A DNA stretch of 64,000 nt from Epiperipatus broadwayi (GCA_028023455.1 JAQFVV010000567.1:188001-252000), one strand, 5' to 3'; counted from the stretch's first letter, positions 25,822 to 40,849 are shown. The notes: generated from the letters alone by a model not told the origin. Made by a program: numbers and translations.

Positions 25822-26229
25822 GTGAAGATTATCTGAGTATCAAAATATGCTATATGTTCACCTTAGTGTGACCATATCTAGAAAACACTTGGCCAACTCA
25901 TCTCCATGAAGCAGGAATGATCATCTGCTTGAAGAACAAATATACTAATTAATAAAAAATAAATAAATAACTCAGCAATGTATTTTAAATAAGAAATCAG
26001 CAATAATTAATAATCATTGAAGAAAGTCTGCAAATTATGGTAATTATTAAAAACACAAGTGGGAATAGCTTCATTATAAATTTGCACAAATGATCAACCA
26101 TTACTTTATCGGATGAATTTATGCTTATTAGCTCATTCAATATAAATAGTTATAAACAATAAAAATTCTAATAATTCCTGCTCAATTGAAAGTTTACATT
26201 AAAGATCATATTCACATGTACTAAGAAAT

Positions 26230-26505
26230 ATAATACTTTTATGGTAGCTAGATTTGAAGAAATTTTATGTTTCTGAAAAATTCGACTTTTCAAACTGATG
26301 GTAATGTATTAAATAAGTGCTCTGAGTTGGAGTTTTAGATTTAGTTTCTGAAATCCTAACTCTTCACTGAGGTGAGCCATTAAGCTCGAAACCAATCAGT
26401 CTGGAGATGAGGATAGTACAATAGAGATTTTGAATTCTTTCTCTGTTGACACTTATTATTAAAGATTTTTTGGAGCTAGTGGAAAGCTCCATCTAGTGAA
26501 CACAC
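26230..26505 (+). mobile_element. Single diverged copy of the hammerhead repeat family
   Basis: 26240-26360 (TAGCTAGATTTGAAGA, then TTTCTGAAAA and TTTTAGATTTAGTTTCTG) matches about 300-420 of the left-edge repeat. A hammerhead-like structure follows, then a sequence ending in GGAAAGCTCCATCTAGTGAAC near 26482-26502. That last segment resembles the ends of the 330-bp palindrome (GTAAAGCTCCATCTATTGATC). So this copy links the tandem repeats at 1-640 and the palindrome into one family. It is followed by (CA)n and (TA)n tracts. Confidence 0.65.
26351..26414 (+). ncRNA. Hammerhead ribozyme, mutated core
   Basis: CTGAGGT (26367-26373) is the core with the last A changed to T. Stem II GAGC/GCTC (26374-26377 with 26384-26387) is perfect with loop CATTAA, and GAAA is at 26388-26391. 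A short stem III leads to GTC with cleavage position C26401. Stem I is well formed: CTTCA with TGGAG and, beyond an internal loop, ATCCT with AGGAT. The changed core position (A9 in standard numbering) is nearly invariant in active hammerheads, so this copy is probably inactive. Confidence 0.65.
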
Positions 26506-28411
26506 ACACACGCGTGCATATATATATATATATATAAGAAATTATAATACATGTATATACCATAGATAATATGTAATAAAATAAATTCTACAAGAGTATT
26601 GTACTGGTTGAAAAATGTCTATCAATCCTACAAGACCTGAAATACAGGTAAAGTACCTTGAATCCGACCTGTACAAGATATATGTCAGGTACATCATGGA
26701 TTCTGCACTATTTACCTATATCCCCAGGTCAAAGATCTAATCAATAACCTTTCTCGATGATAACATCAAATTCATTCATTTTCACCATGCTGGAGCCGAG
26801 CCTTCAAGCATGAGATTCATTTTTAATTATATTTTAATGAGAACTTGGGTGATTTCATTTATATGTATACTAAAAATCAAATATTACTTAAAATAAAAAG
26901 TAAATGAAATGATTCGAAAAACACTAAGTTTAGTTTTAGATATATATATATTTTAAACTCATTAATTATTTTAAATTTATATTTAACTCAAGCTCTTAAA
27001 AAACATTCTTTACATTAATTTTATAATTATATAGTAAATTTAACTGAGACTGCATTCTGCATAACAGATTCACATTAGCGGTTAACTTTTCATTTTATTT
27101 AGTTTGTGCAATTTTATTTCTGTTCACATTTATTTAAAAAAAAAAGATTTTAGAATTAAATGACAGCGGTTTCTAAATTCTCTGTTCACATTTATTACAA
27201 GGTAATACATCAGCATGTCTAACATTTGACAAACTGATTGTATAAAAAGAATAAACATTTTTATTTTCTATTTTAAAAAAGATTTTAAAACATTTTTATA
27301 TGAAATGGAGGTCAAAAAAACAATTATAATAAAAATTGATTTGACATCTTACTCCAATGATGCAAGAAAAGAAAATGATTGATTTTACTTTTCTTTATGA
27401 ATACCAAATTAAATCTCAAATAAAATAACATTTTTATTTTATGAGAAGACCTTGCTGGAACAGCATTAAATAATCTCACAGTGTTTGGAACTGTAAGCTA
27501 TTATATAAAAAATAGGTCTGTTAATTATCAAACAAACAAGCTGCCTTACTTGGACTTTCAACTAAATCATTTCTTATAAAACTATCATGTGAATTATCTA
27601 AATTAAAAAGATTTTAACTAATCATGAAATAAAACAAAAGAATTGGTTACTCAGGCTGAAAATCCTTGAGTAGAATCATTTCCCTATGGCTTACATATTA
27701 GATAGGCAAAAAGAAAAGCAAAATAATGTTGGGATAATAAACATTTGAATGCAAATGAAATAAGAAACACAGGTAGGGTCATACAAGCCAGTTCACAGAC
27801 ACTTGCCTGGCTACTCCAACAAAAAAAAAGGGAATTCGGTATGTCGGCCATGTTGCGAACAAATACCAAAAGAAGATAGGAATTACAGAAAGCCCTCATG
27901 TCTGCCTATATGGATATCATGCTGACTAACCAACTCTACATCAACCACACTCTCCAGCCCACAGACCTATGCATAACTGGGAGTCAACTCCTAATACAAA
28001 TAAGTGACTTTTTTAGGTCCGTCCAAACTACGCTGAACATTCTTTATTAACCTGAGATATTATAATCACCAAATATGAAATAACTATAATTAAATATCCT
28101 TAAATGATCTAATACTGCATAGAGATCAACCTGTGCAACCAACTAATTTACATAAATATCTAACTAACAAAACCATACATTTAGAATAAGGAAAAATATT
28201 TCTCAAATAAATTACCCCTTCCCACTTTCCTAACTTTAAAATAACTGACACTTTCCAGCAGTATGTAACTAGTTCAAAATATATAGCATTTTTATTTTGT
28301 TTCAATTTTAAAAAAATGTAAAATTATAGAATCCCATCCTGGGAAATCTATAACAAAATTATTTAAATGATTGCTGTCAGTATATTTTGATATATATATA
28401 TATATATATAT
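26506..28411. other. AT-rich stretch without recognisable gene
   Basis: Contains short (TA)n tracts (26518-26536, 28388-28412) and a more GC-balanced segment at about 27650-28050 without a convincing ORF (a 71-codon minus-strand frame has no known domain). The phrase TCTGTTCACATTTATT occurs twice (about 27119 and 27181). Confidence 0.5.
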
Positions 28412-28567
28412 ATTCGACAAAACTTCACTCATGGAAAAGACAAATCAATTTATTTTTATTTTAAAATTAATTCTTTCTTTGCTAAAAACTCCTTTCTCCT
28501 TTGTGAACATAATATTCTCTTTTAGCAAATTACCTTTTTTGAACCCCTGCGAGTGAAGTTTGTCAAA
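28412..28567. mobile_element. Short inverted-repeat element (MITE-like)
   Basis: TTCGACAAAACTTCACTC at the left is mirrored by GAGTGAAGTTTGTCAAAA at the right (about 28551-28568), with an inner inverted pair TTTGCTAAAA / TTTTAGCAAA. Total size is about 155 bp and it abuts an (AT)n tract on the left. The superfamily is unknown. Confidence 0.5.
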
Positions 28568-29764
28568 ATAATAAAAAAACACCAAAGCATGAAATTTTAT
28601 ATTTAAAATCAATATAAAAACAAATAAATATTTTCATATTCAATAAATATATTAAAATTGTTGTGAGCTTGAGTTATATAAAAAAAAAAAACATTATAAA
28701 TAAATTTAAAAAAAAAAGGGTTAAAGTGTCAGTTAAAGATTTTCACTAAACATTAACTTTTGATATTTTTAAACTTTGAGAAATTACATTTATATTCTAA
28801 TGATAATTTCTAAAATCTGTATGATAGGATTTAAACTCTTGTGGCATTTACCTTGGTGTTCCCCGGAATGATGACTGGTGGCATTTTTTCATACAGTTCA
28901 TAGCAGTGGCATAAAAAAAAGATTTCAGGTCCCAGGAAAGAATGGGTGATGATTTTTCCTTAATGACTCATTAAACATTTCAACTTGCATGGAGACTTTC
29001 TGCAACTCTAACTTCTTTTTTTTCCTTTAAAAAAACCCACTATTTATAAATGAGCATTGGTATTTGAACTATGTGCTGCCTGGGTAATTTGTCTTCAGAT
29101 CTTGTCTGACACAAAAGAAAATCATACTTTGTTTCTAATTTTAGAAAGTTTATACCTTGATAAGGATCAATAGATATCCAGTATAATTTTCTGTTAGTTT
29201 TTAATTTATCTAACAATGTAGAATCTCAATTAATTAATAGAAATTCCAAAGTAATAATTTTGGTAATTTCTAAGTGCTTTAATTTAACATTTATTTTAAA
29301 CTTCTTACCGAGGTACAAATCTTTCAAAAAAGGCCATCTTGGATTCTTAAATAAAAAAATAATACATTTTAAATATATAAAAAAAACATATAAAAAAAAT
29401 TCAAAAGTTATATTTGAATCCTTTTTTTTTAAATAAAAGCAGTGTGTTAGTATAAATAAACATGATTAATACTATCCAAAATAAATTTTAGTAATTTATT
29501 CAGGATAGTTGTGTTTAAAATGTTTTGAGAATAATAAAAAACAAACATTGAAAAAATACATTTCTCTCTTTCTTTTGAAGCACTTTCAATTACGTACTAG
29601 TTCTTGTCAGCTTTAAATTCAGTTAAAGCTCACAAGGATTATACGTAATCGAAAAAGCTTCAAAAAAATGTAAACTATAATATTGTTTATACAGTTAATT
29701 ATTTATGTTTTATATATAATATTTTCTACAATGAGTATTGCATTTTTACATTATATATATATAT
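28568..29764. other. AT-rich stretch without recognisable gene
   Basis: AT-rich DNA with homopolymer runs. No ORF, terminal repeat or structured RNA was identified before the palindrome. Confidence 0.5.
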
Positions 29765-29865
29765 GATCAATAGATGGAGCTTTACCAAGACCTCCAAACA
29801 AGCGTATTTGTTTACATAAACGTCAGAGTCAATATTCACTGTCTCTTTCATTTTGCTCCACCCTC

Positions 29866-29941
29866 AGATCAGCTGATTTCAAGCTGATTTGCTCTCATCA
29901 GATCAGCTGATTTCAAGCTGATTTGCTCTCATCAGTGAGGG
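29866..29941 (-). ncRNA. Hammerhead ribozyme with duplicated core (left arm)
   Basis: On the minus strand two complete CTGATGA - GAGC - AAATCA - GCTT - GAAA - ATCAGCTGAT modules follow each other because of the 34-bp duplication. Cores are at 29929-29935 and 29895-29901. The outer stem I strands (TGAGGG complement at 29936-29941 and CCCTCA complement at 29861-29866) would pair only if one module is skipped, so just one hammerhead can fold with a full stem I at a time. Such a duplicated core is not a standard form. Confidence 0.7.
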
Positions 29942-29951
29942 ATAGAACTAT

Positions 29952-29998
29952 CCCTCACTGATGAGAGCAAATCAGCTTGAAATCAGCTGATCTGAGGG
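29952..29998 (+). ncRNA. Hammerhead ribozyme (right arm)
   Basis: Core CTGATGA is at 29958-29964, stem II GAGC/GCTT (29965-29968 with 29975-29978) has loop AAATCA, and GAAA is at 29979-29982. Stem III ATCAGCTGAT (29982-29991) folds as ATC/GAT with a four-base loop, and the cleavage triplet ATC ends at C29992. Stem I is CCCTCA (29952-29957) with TGAGGG (29993-29998), a perfect six pairs. All invariant core residues are present. The 5' side of stem I runs directly into the palindrome tip, so any outer tertiary contact known from type I hammerheads is missing or altered. Confidence 0.8.
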
Positions 29999-30094
29999 TG
30001 GAGCAAAATGAAAGAGACAGTGAATATTGACTCTGACGTTTATGTAAACAAATATGCTTGTTTGGAGGTCTTGGTAAAGCTCCATCTATTGATC

Positions 30095-34738
<4,644 letters not shown>

Positions 34739-34739
34739 T

Positions 34740-35249
34740 AATTATAATGGGCAAAAAAATCATGCAGGTATTGATCAATGTCAATCACGAGAAAGCTCCA
34801 CTAATTTACCATGTACAATTTTTTATTTATATTAACAAATAATGTTATCATAACACCTAATAGAATCGCACCTCAATAGAAATTCTATGTATTATCCTCT
34901 ATAAAAAATTAAAGTTTATTGATGGAGATATCCAGTAATTAACTCTACAAAATTAACAAACATTAATGTTTCTAAATCATGGGAATCATCAGATATTGTA
35001 AAATAAGGCAATGACTACTATATGTAAGGGAAGTCTGGATCTTGTAATGAGCAATGAAAATATTGTAGCCTAAAAAGATTAAAACACATATTTATTAATA
35101 GTTTAATATTTTTGTAATAATATCACTTAACATAAATATTTTATAGATGTTTTGACAAATGACCCCTTCTTAATTATGTGATATTGGATATTTGCATATT
35201 CATATGGTAAAACAATATATTTATTTATAAGGCAAAACAATATATATAT
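34740..35249. other. AT-rich stretch without recognisable gene
   Basis: Contains GAGAAAGCTCCACTAAT near 34789, faintly like the 3' end of the hammerhead repeat family but too short to call. Otherwise nothing is seen. Confidence 0.4.
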
Positions 35250-35320
35250 ATATAAACAAAAAAAGACATAAATCCAATAAATATATATATATAAACAAAA
35301 AAAGACATAAATCCAATAAA
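35236..35320. repeat. Duplicated ~41-bp AT-rich unit at the PLE 3' side
   Basis: TATATATATAAACAAAAAAA followed by GACATAAATCCAATAAA occurs twice in tandem directly beside the hammerhead-like end of the Penelope-like element. It may be part of the element's tail or a local slippage product. Confidence 0.7.
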
Positions 35321-35330
35321 TAATATTATA

Positions 35331-35358
35331 TTTCAACCAGAGGACTGGTTTTCATCAG
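35331..35358 (-). ncRNA. Hammerhead-like remnant at the PLE 3' end
   Basis: The minus strand reads CTGATGA, one extra A, AACCAG, TCCT, CTGGTT, GAAA. That is a hammerhead core with a perfect 6-bp stem II and a 4-nt loop. The sequence after GAAA (ATATAATATTAT) could give only a weak AT stem III, and no complementary stem I is evident. PLEs are known to carry hammerheads in their terminal repeats, so position and strand fit. The extra A and missing stem I suggest it is degenerate or inactive. Confidence 0.55.
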
Positions 35359-35853
35359 AAAGAAAAAAAATACACAGTAAAATGGCGATAATCAAAAATT
35401 ACAGATTTGGTAAAAGATTAAAAATTTAACAAAACCCCCCTGATTGGTCACAAAATCTAACACAGAATATCTACCCAATCAATGACAAAATTCAAACAAA
35501 AAAAAAATACATTTCCTCCTAATCAAGCTTAAATTCTATTTAAATTAAAATAAATATAAAAATAAAAATCCAAAATTAAAAATTAAAATATACATATGTG
35601 CATACATAGAAAAATTAGATTATGCTCACATACAAAAAATAGCTGTGCTCACATTAATATTCATTAAAAACTAAAATACTTATACATTTTAATCAAAAAT
35701 TATAGTTAGTGCAAAGTACAATAATTTATAATAACTAATTATTTATCTATAAACCAATTAAACACAGATATTAAACATCCATATAACCAATCTTTACATA
35801 AAAAACCTCATATAAGAAAATTTTCACATAAAAAACTCACATATAGAAATCAT
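35359..35853 (-). other. 3' untranslated part of the PLE
   Basis: AT-rich non-coding sequence between the stop of the GIY-YIG frame and the hammerhead-like end. It holds the near-repeated words ACATAAAAAACTCA/CATAAAAAACCTCA (about 35797-35840). No ORF. Confidence 0.5.
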
Positions 35854-36615
35854 TTAGGAGACCAGGTAACCCAGAGATGTAATAGTTCCAGTGTTCAAAT
35901 TCAATCCATGTGGTTCTAAGGTCTTGAATTTAAAAATAAAAAAACTCTCCTTTTGTTTCCTCTCCTTTGTAGAAGAAAAACCTTCCTGAAGAATCACTAC
36001 TTTTAAATCATCAATTGAATAATTCGGTAAGTTAAAATGTTTTGAAACTGGTCTATCTTTATTCTTATGCAAAATGTCAAATCTATGATTAGTCATTCTG
36101 ACATGTAAACTATTTGCTGACTCACCTATATACTGGTTTAAACATCTACTACACTCTATCAAATATATCAAATTAACACTTTTACATGTAACATAATTAG
36201 GAATATACCATTTAAAATTATGACTCTTAGTACTAAAGACCACTTTTGTCACAACAATATGTTTACATGTAAAACATGTTTTATCCTCACATGGAGAACA
36301 TCCTTTTTCCTGTACAGAACTACTAATAAAATTTGTTTTGACAAGTATATCTCTAAGTGATCTATGTTTTCGATATACAACCTTAGGTGGATCAGAAAAA
36401 ATAGATTTTAAATAATCTGTGGACTGTAATATGTTAAAATGTTTTGCCAATATCCGGTTAATATTAGGTAAATCTCTATTAAAAGTAAGAACCAATGGTG
36501 GAACATCTAATTGTTTTTTACTCTTTTCAGATAAAAGAAGTTTCTTTCTATCAATTAAAAAAGATCTCCTTACTGCATTATCCAACAATGTCTTAGGATA
36601 CCTCATATTGAGCAA
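35854..36615 (-). pseudogene. PLE C-terminal part with GIY-YIG endonuclease
   Basis: 253 codons in the same frame as the RT upstream, separated only by the TAG at 36622-36624, so this is the C-terminal part of one polyprotein. A Cys-rich motif CSPCEDKTCFTC (C106, C109, C114, C117) precedes the endonuclease, as in Neptune-type PLEs, and may bind zinc. The GIY-YIG core reads NLIYLIEC at about 148-155 and QYIGES at 161-166, with the Arg/Asn/His region RMTNHRFD at 173-180, KERKQKES near 208-215 and a terminal TLEPHGLN near 222-229. The GIY-YIG domain nicks target DNA for primed reverse transcription. The ATG used here is internal to the polyprotein and not a true start. Apart from the upstream stop the frame is clean. 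Confidence 0.88.
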
Positions 36616-36621
36616 TCTATT

Positions 36622-37530
36622 CTATAAAATACTATTATTTTGTTGAAGAAATTTCTCATCATTACAAATCCTCTTCATCCTTAAAAATTGACTATAAGGA
36701 ATATTAGCCTTTAAATGTTTAGGATGGTTACTATAAAAATGTAGATAGTGGTTATTATCAGTTGGTTTCCTATATACAGTAGTAGTAAGAACTCTATTAG
36801 TGTAAATAACTTCAACATCAAGAAAATGAGCAATTGATTTTGAAAATTTCATTGTGAAATTAATATGTTTATTAAAATTATTTAAATAACTTAAAAAATT
36901 ATGAAGTTCAACTTCACTATGTGGCCATATCATGAAAATGTCATCTATATATCTAAGCCAAGTGTGAGGTTTCAGCTTAGCATTATCAAGTATAGAGGAC
37001 TCTAGTTTTGACATAAAAATATTCGCATAACTTGGTGCCATCTTTGTGCCCATTGCAGTACCTTGTTTCTGTAAATAGTATCTAGAATCAAAAGTAAAAA
37101 AAATATTTCTTAAAACTAAATATATTAATTCAACCATAGTAGTAATAAGACCATGATCATACTCTCTATCTTGTAAAGCACATTTAATAGCCTCAACTCC
37201 ATCATCATGAGGTATTTTTGTGTATAATGATACAATATCCAAAGTAACCAAAAAACAATCAACTGGTAATTCAGATTTAATATTTTCTAACACACAAAGA
37301 AAATGAGTAGTATCTTTAACATAAGAATTAAATGATGGTGGAATAAATTTAATAATATTATCAACATATGCTGAAATATTTTCTGTAGGACTACCAATAT
37401 TAGCTACAATAGGTCTGCCTGGACAACCAGGTTTATGAATCTTTGGCAAAATATAAAAACTACTAGGATGAATTTTGGTTGGTACTAAAAAGTTATATAC
37501 ATTATTATTTATAAGACCCCTAGCTCTCAT
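36622..37530 (-). pseudogene. PLE reverse transcriptase domain
   Basis: 302 codons with the RT motifs of Penelope-like elements: FYILPKIHKPG near 25-35, RPIVANIGSPT at 39-49, LVTLDIVSLYTKIPHDDG near 94-111, QGTAMGTKMAPSYANIFM at 146-163, the catalytic RYIDDIF at 183-189, HFLDVEV at 225-231 and VYRKPTDNNHYLHFYSNHP at 242-260. Both Asp of the YIDD box and the Asp of LDI are intact. The frame ends at the TAG near 36622 and continues in the same frame into the GIY-YIG part. The first ATG is internal; the real protein starts upstream beyond a frameshift. This polymerase is related to telomerase RT. Confidence 0.92.
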
Positions 37531-37612
37531 ATCTTTTAAACTAAAAGTATACCCTTGAATAATGAATTAATAGTGGTTAGTGAAATAGGCTCATAAAAAA
37601 TTTACTTTTTTA
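37530..37612 (-). pseudogene. Frameshifted stretch between PLE N-terminal part and RT
   Basis: Neither flanking frame is open across this stretch. A third frame gives EPISLTTINSLF, which fits the expected PLE sequence between the two domains. At least one compensating pair of small indels is therefore needed to explain the break. Confidence 0.6.
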
Positions 37613-38160
37613 ACAATCATCTTTATTCATAATTACTACTGATCCACCTTTGTCAGCTGGTTTTATAATAATATCCTGTCTTTTCACTAAATTGCGTAAT
37701 GCATTCATCTCTCTCAATGTTAAATTACTCTTATACTTACTATGTTGTTTAAGTCTAATTTCATTAATAATATCCTGATATACATTATCAACGTATGTAT
37801 CTAATAACACATTCCTTTGATGTGGTGGTGTCCAATCAGATCATAATTTCCCAATAGTATCACATTCTTGGTTTCCAAAAAATTCTCTTAATCTAAGTCT
37901 TCTTGAAAAATTATCTAAATCCTGATGAATTTTAAATTCATTTTTTTGATAAAATGACTGAACTGTAGGGCAAAAAGATAAACCTTTATTTAACAGTGAA
38001 TATTCTGCCTCACTAAGATTAATGTTAGTTAGATTAATCACATTGTTTTCCTTATTAGCTAAACATAAAAAGTCATTGCTATAAATATTTGAGTTAGATT
38101 TATTAGTATTTGTATTTCCAGAAACTAAAATATTGTTAGTGCATTCAGAAGAATCTGTAA
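37610..38160 (-). pseudogene. PLE N-terminal conserved region
   Basis: Two open pieces in one frame, split by a TGA at 37841-37843. The downstream piece (37810-37610) contains LTLREMNALRNLVKR and the hallmark DIIIKPADKGGSVVIM, which precedes the RT in all Penelope-like elements. The upstream piece (38160-37844) contains LSEAEYSLLNKGLSFCPT and DNFSRRLRLREFF, the usual PLE segment before it. The first ~15 codons of the apparent ORF (MNQYIYIYIHD, up to 38218) are translated from an (AT)n palindrome and are not part of the protein, so the true start is lost or unrecognised. Confidence 0.82.
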
Positions 38161-38164
38161 CTCT

Positions 38165-38231
38165 ATGAACCAATATATATAGAGCGTCGTGTATATATAT
38201 ATATATATATTGGTTCATATGGTACTCTCAC

Positions 38232-38265
<34 letters not shown>

Positions 38266-38282
38266 GTGAGAGTACCATATGA
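38165..38282. repeat. Two adjacent AT-cored palindromes
   Basis: First: ATGAACCAATATATAT, a 12-base spacer with GCG, (AT)n and ATTGGTTCAT (38165-38219). Second: ATATGGTACTCTCACAT, (AT)n, ATGTGAGAGTACCATAT (38217-38282), perfect in both arms. They share the boundary bases, so the second seems to have grown from the edge of the first. They mark the 5' edge of the PLE. Confidence 0.85.
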
Positions 38283-40849
38283 GCTTCATCTAAAACAATT
38301 TGTGTTTCTTTGTGAATTTAACTGTGCCTATATTGAATCAATAGGTATAAATAACATACACCTATCCTAAGCTTTTCATATATCAGTTATATACATAAAC
38401 TAATTAATATTAAAAGAATAATTTTAAAAATGAATTATTCTAATTTGTTTATACACACACATAAATAAATGTTTCTAACTAATAGTATTTTTTTATTAAC
38501 CAAAACTTGACTTTGACAAAGCCATAAGTCATCATTGCATTTTATCAGTTGAAACAAAGAAAATAAACATTTGGTGTTTATTACAAATTGTATATTTTAA
38601 ACAATAGAGAGCATGAGCATGATTATATGATATGCTTGCAGAAATTAATCCAGTATAATAATGAAGTAATATTGTTATAACAATAATCTTCTATTTGGTT
38701 ATCAAGGCAATAACTATGTTTGTAAATTTAAATGTGTTCGAATTTAAAACACATTTAACAAAAAAAGAAGATTCACTATTTTAAAACTGTCTTCAAGTAA
38801 TTAATTTACTTACTTTTAATATTATAAAGAACTAAAAAAAAAATAATCATTTAAATTGACAAGGATATAAGAGAAATCAACATCTTCGAAATGAGTTTTC
38901 AAAATATATGTTTAAAAAGACAAAAATTTATAAAGATGTTCTCTGGCTAGACAATTAAGCCAAGGATTTCTGTTGATGTTTTAAACTTGAACATGTAAAT
39001 TTATTCCTACTTAATGCCTAAAGTATAATCATCATAATTTCCACTAAAAAAGGTTGCCTTAATAATGGAGTATTATATTGAAGAAGATTTTAAATATTTT
39101 ACTATGCAAATATTTAAAAGAATGAATATTTGGATTACCTCTTTGAAGGATGATCAAGAAACTTTACCTTTCAACATTCATCATCATTTTATTTCGTCTA
39201 AGGAGGAATATGAAACCATTATTCTTTCACATCTTGGAATACTTTGTTGTGTACTTTAATAACTCTTAAACTTTATTTCCTTTGGGGATAATTATATTTA
39301 CGTGGAAAAATTACTTTGTATATTAAATTGGAGAACTGATAAGATGAACGTTTTATTTTTATTTATTTTAAAAAATTTAGATGTTGATATTTTGATATAT
39401 GCTCTGATGAAAGTGATGGCTGACTAAGGTAAAAGTTTTTAAATTATTTCAATTTGGAAGTAAGTTTTATATTCCAAATTGAACCTTACCTGACAATTAT
39501 TATTTCTTTTTAAACAATAACATAATTAATATCAGAATACATTCTATTATTAATCTAGTGTGAATGGATGTTATCTTATATAGACATATAACACACCCTG
39601 AATCATTTTAATGACACAATACATATATTTATATTGTATGGTGGTATTATTTATTGTACACATGATTTTAAATTATATATATGTAAATAATTACATTATG
39701 TTTTTTCTGAATGTTAAACAGTTTATTCCTTGTATATATATAATCACAGATTATAATTCTAAATTTTAATATTTTTATTATTTATGTGATAATATTTTTG
39801 CTTCTATTACAGATTAAAATGTGTTAAATTTGATTATAAAATTAAACAGCTCTTGTTTGTTTATTTTATTTAGTCATTTTATAAAACCAATAATTATAAA
39901 TATACATACTCACACATATATATGTTGAATCAACTTAGTGATTTAATATTTATAAAAAAGTTATATATAGCTTTATAAAAAAGTTATATATAGCTTATAC
40001 TAAATTTATCATTACTATGGGATATTTGTGGAAATGCCTGAAGAGAGTCAATTGTGATTTCTACTCTGAGTTCGAATCCAAAAGTAATGAGGTTATTAAT
40101 AGAGGAGTGGATTGGATTATATTTTAAATCACATCATCCATGGTATTCTATAAGAAGACTCAAAGTCCGAGTATAGATAGATGCGACTTCCTCGAGTCCT
40201 GAAAAGAATCGTCCCATTATAATATATATATATATCATCTCAGATCTTAAAATAATTTTCCCATAATCTCCTTTAATTAAACTTAAAATTGGGGGTTATA
40301 ATTAGTGAAACCAAGCCATGTAAGTGCTTACAAATATTTTGAATGTCAATCTGACAGCAGTCAAATTTGAAATGATTGTACTCAAATAAAAAATAACTAA
40401 TTACTATGGAATATTAGTAGCTTAATATTCATAGTGCATCTTTAGTCACAACACTGGACAATCATTATCATCTGAATGATTCAACAATAAAATGCATATC
40501 TAGCAAACTTTAGAAAATATATTAAATTCATAGCACAAAATCAAGAACACAAATGTTAATCATATCAAAATTTTTAATAAACATAAAAATGTGCTTAAGT
40601 AATTAAGATTCTCCATGTGCTATGCAATAGGTATTAAACTTATGGCATGAATAAATTAGTTAAATGCATCCAAATCTTTTTAACTATTGCTAAAGTATGT
40701 AAGTTCTTATATGTAATATCAAAATGAAATTATGATTAACAGGTTTTTTTTTGCTAAAAATATAAAAAAAATTATTCTGAAATTTGCATACAACTCATAT
40801 GATCAAATTATTGATAGGATACATTAAATAGAATTTAAGAAAAGAAAAA
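38283..40849. other. AT-rich stretch without recognised gene
   Basis: One plus-strand ORF of 64 codons (39065-39259) has more balanced composition than most here, but no recognisable motif; I do not call it. A 23-bp unit is duplicated at about 39953-39998 (TAAAAAAGTTATATATAGCT). A tRNA-B-box-like word GAGTTCGAATCC lies at 40068-40079 without a matching A box. Confidence 0.45.

Larger units (their letters stand above)
29765..30094. mobile_element. 330-bp near-perfect palindrome with hammerheads in both arms
   Basis: Both ends read GATCAATAGATGGAGCTTTA toward the centre. The left arm is 29765-29945, the right arm 29948-30094, with AA at the tip. The arms are identical except for one base (AAGCGTATTTG against AAGCATATTTG) and a 34-bp tandem duplication present only in the left arm (29866-29899 and 29900-29933). 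The inner part of each arm is a hammerhead ribozyme sequence, on the plus strand in the right arm and on the minus strand in the left arm. The outer ends resemble the 3' end of the hammerhead repeat at 26230-26505. A transcript across it would form a long double-stranded hairpin. (AT)n sequence on the left makes the target duplication unreadable. Confidence 0.9.
35331..38219 (-). mobile_element. Penelope-like retroelement (PLE), nearly full coding region
   Basis: On the minus strand the coding region runs from about 38160 to 35854 and encodes an N-terminal PLE segment, a reverse transcriptase, a Cys-rich motif and a GIY-YIG endonuclease, in the order known for Penelope/Neptune-type elements. 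It is broken by a TGA at 37841-37843, a frameshifted stretch at about 37530-37612, and a TAG at 36622-36624, and is otherwise well preserved. A 3' untranslated part of about 0.5 kb ends in a hammerhead-like motif. The 5' end runs into two AT-cored palindromes (38165-38282). PLEs make cDNA from their own transcripts at endonuclease-nicked sites; this copy looks recently inactivated. Confidence 0.88.

Noticed and set aside
39065-39259. 64-codon plus-strand ORF starting MEYYIEEDFKYF
   Set aside because: Balanced composition but no recognised motif, no splice signals I can defend and no support from neighbours. It could be a transposon fragment or an exon; not called.
40068-40079. tRNA B-box-like GAGTTCGAATCC, possible SINE
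   Set aside because: No A box at the right distance and no SINE tail or target duplication could be found.
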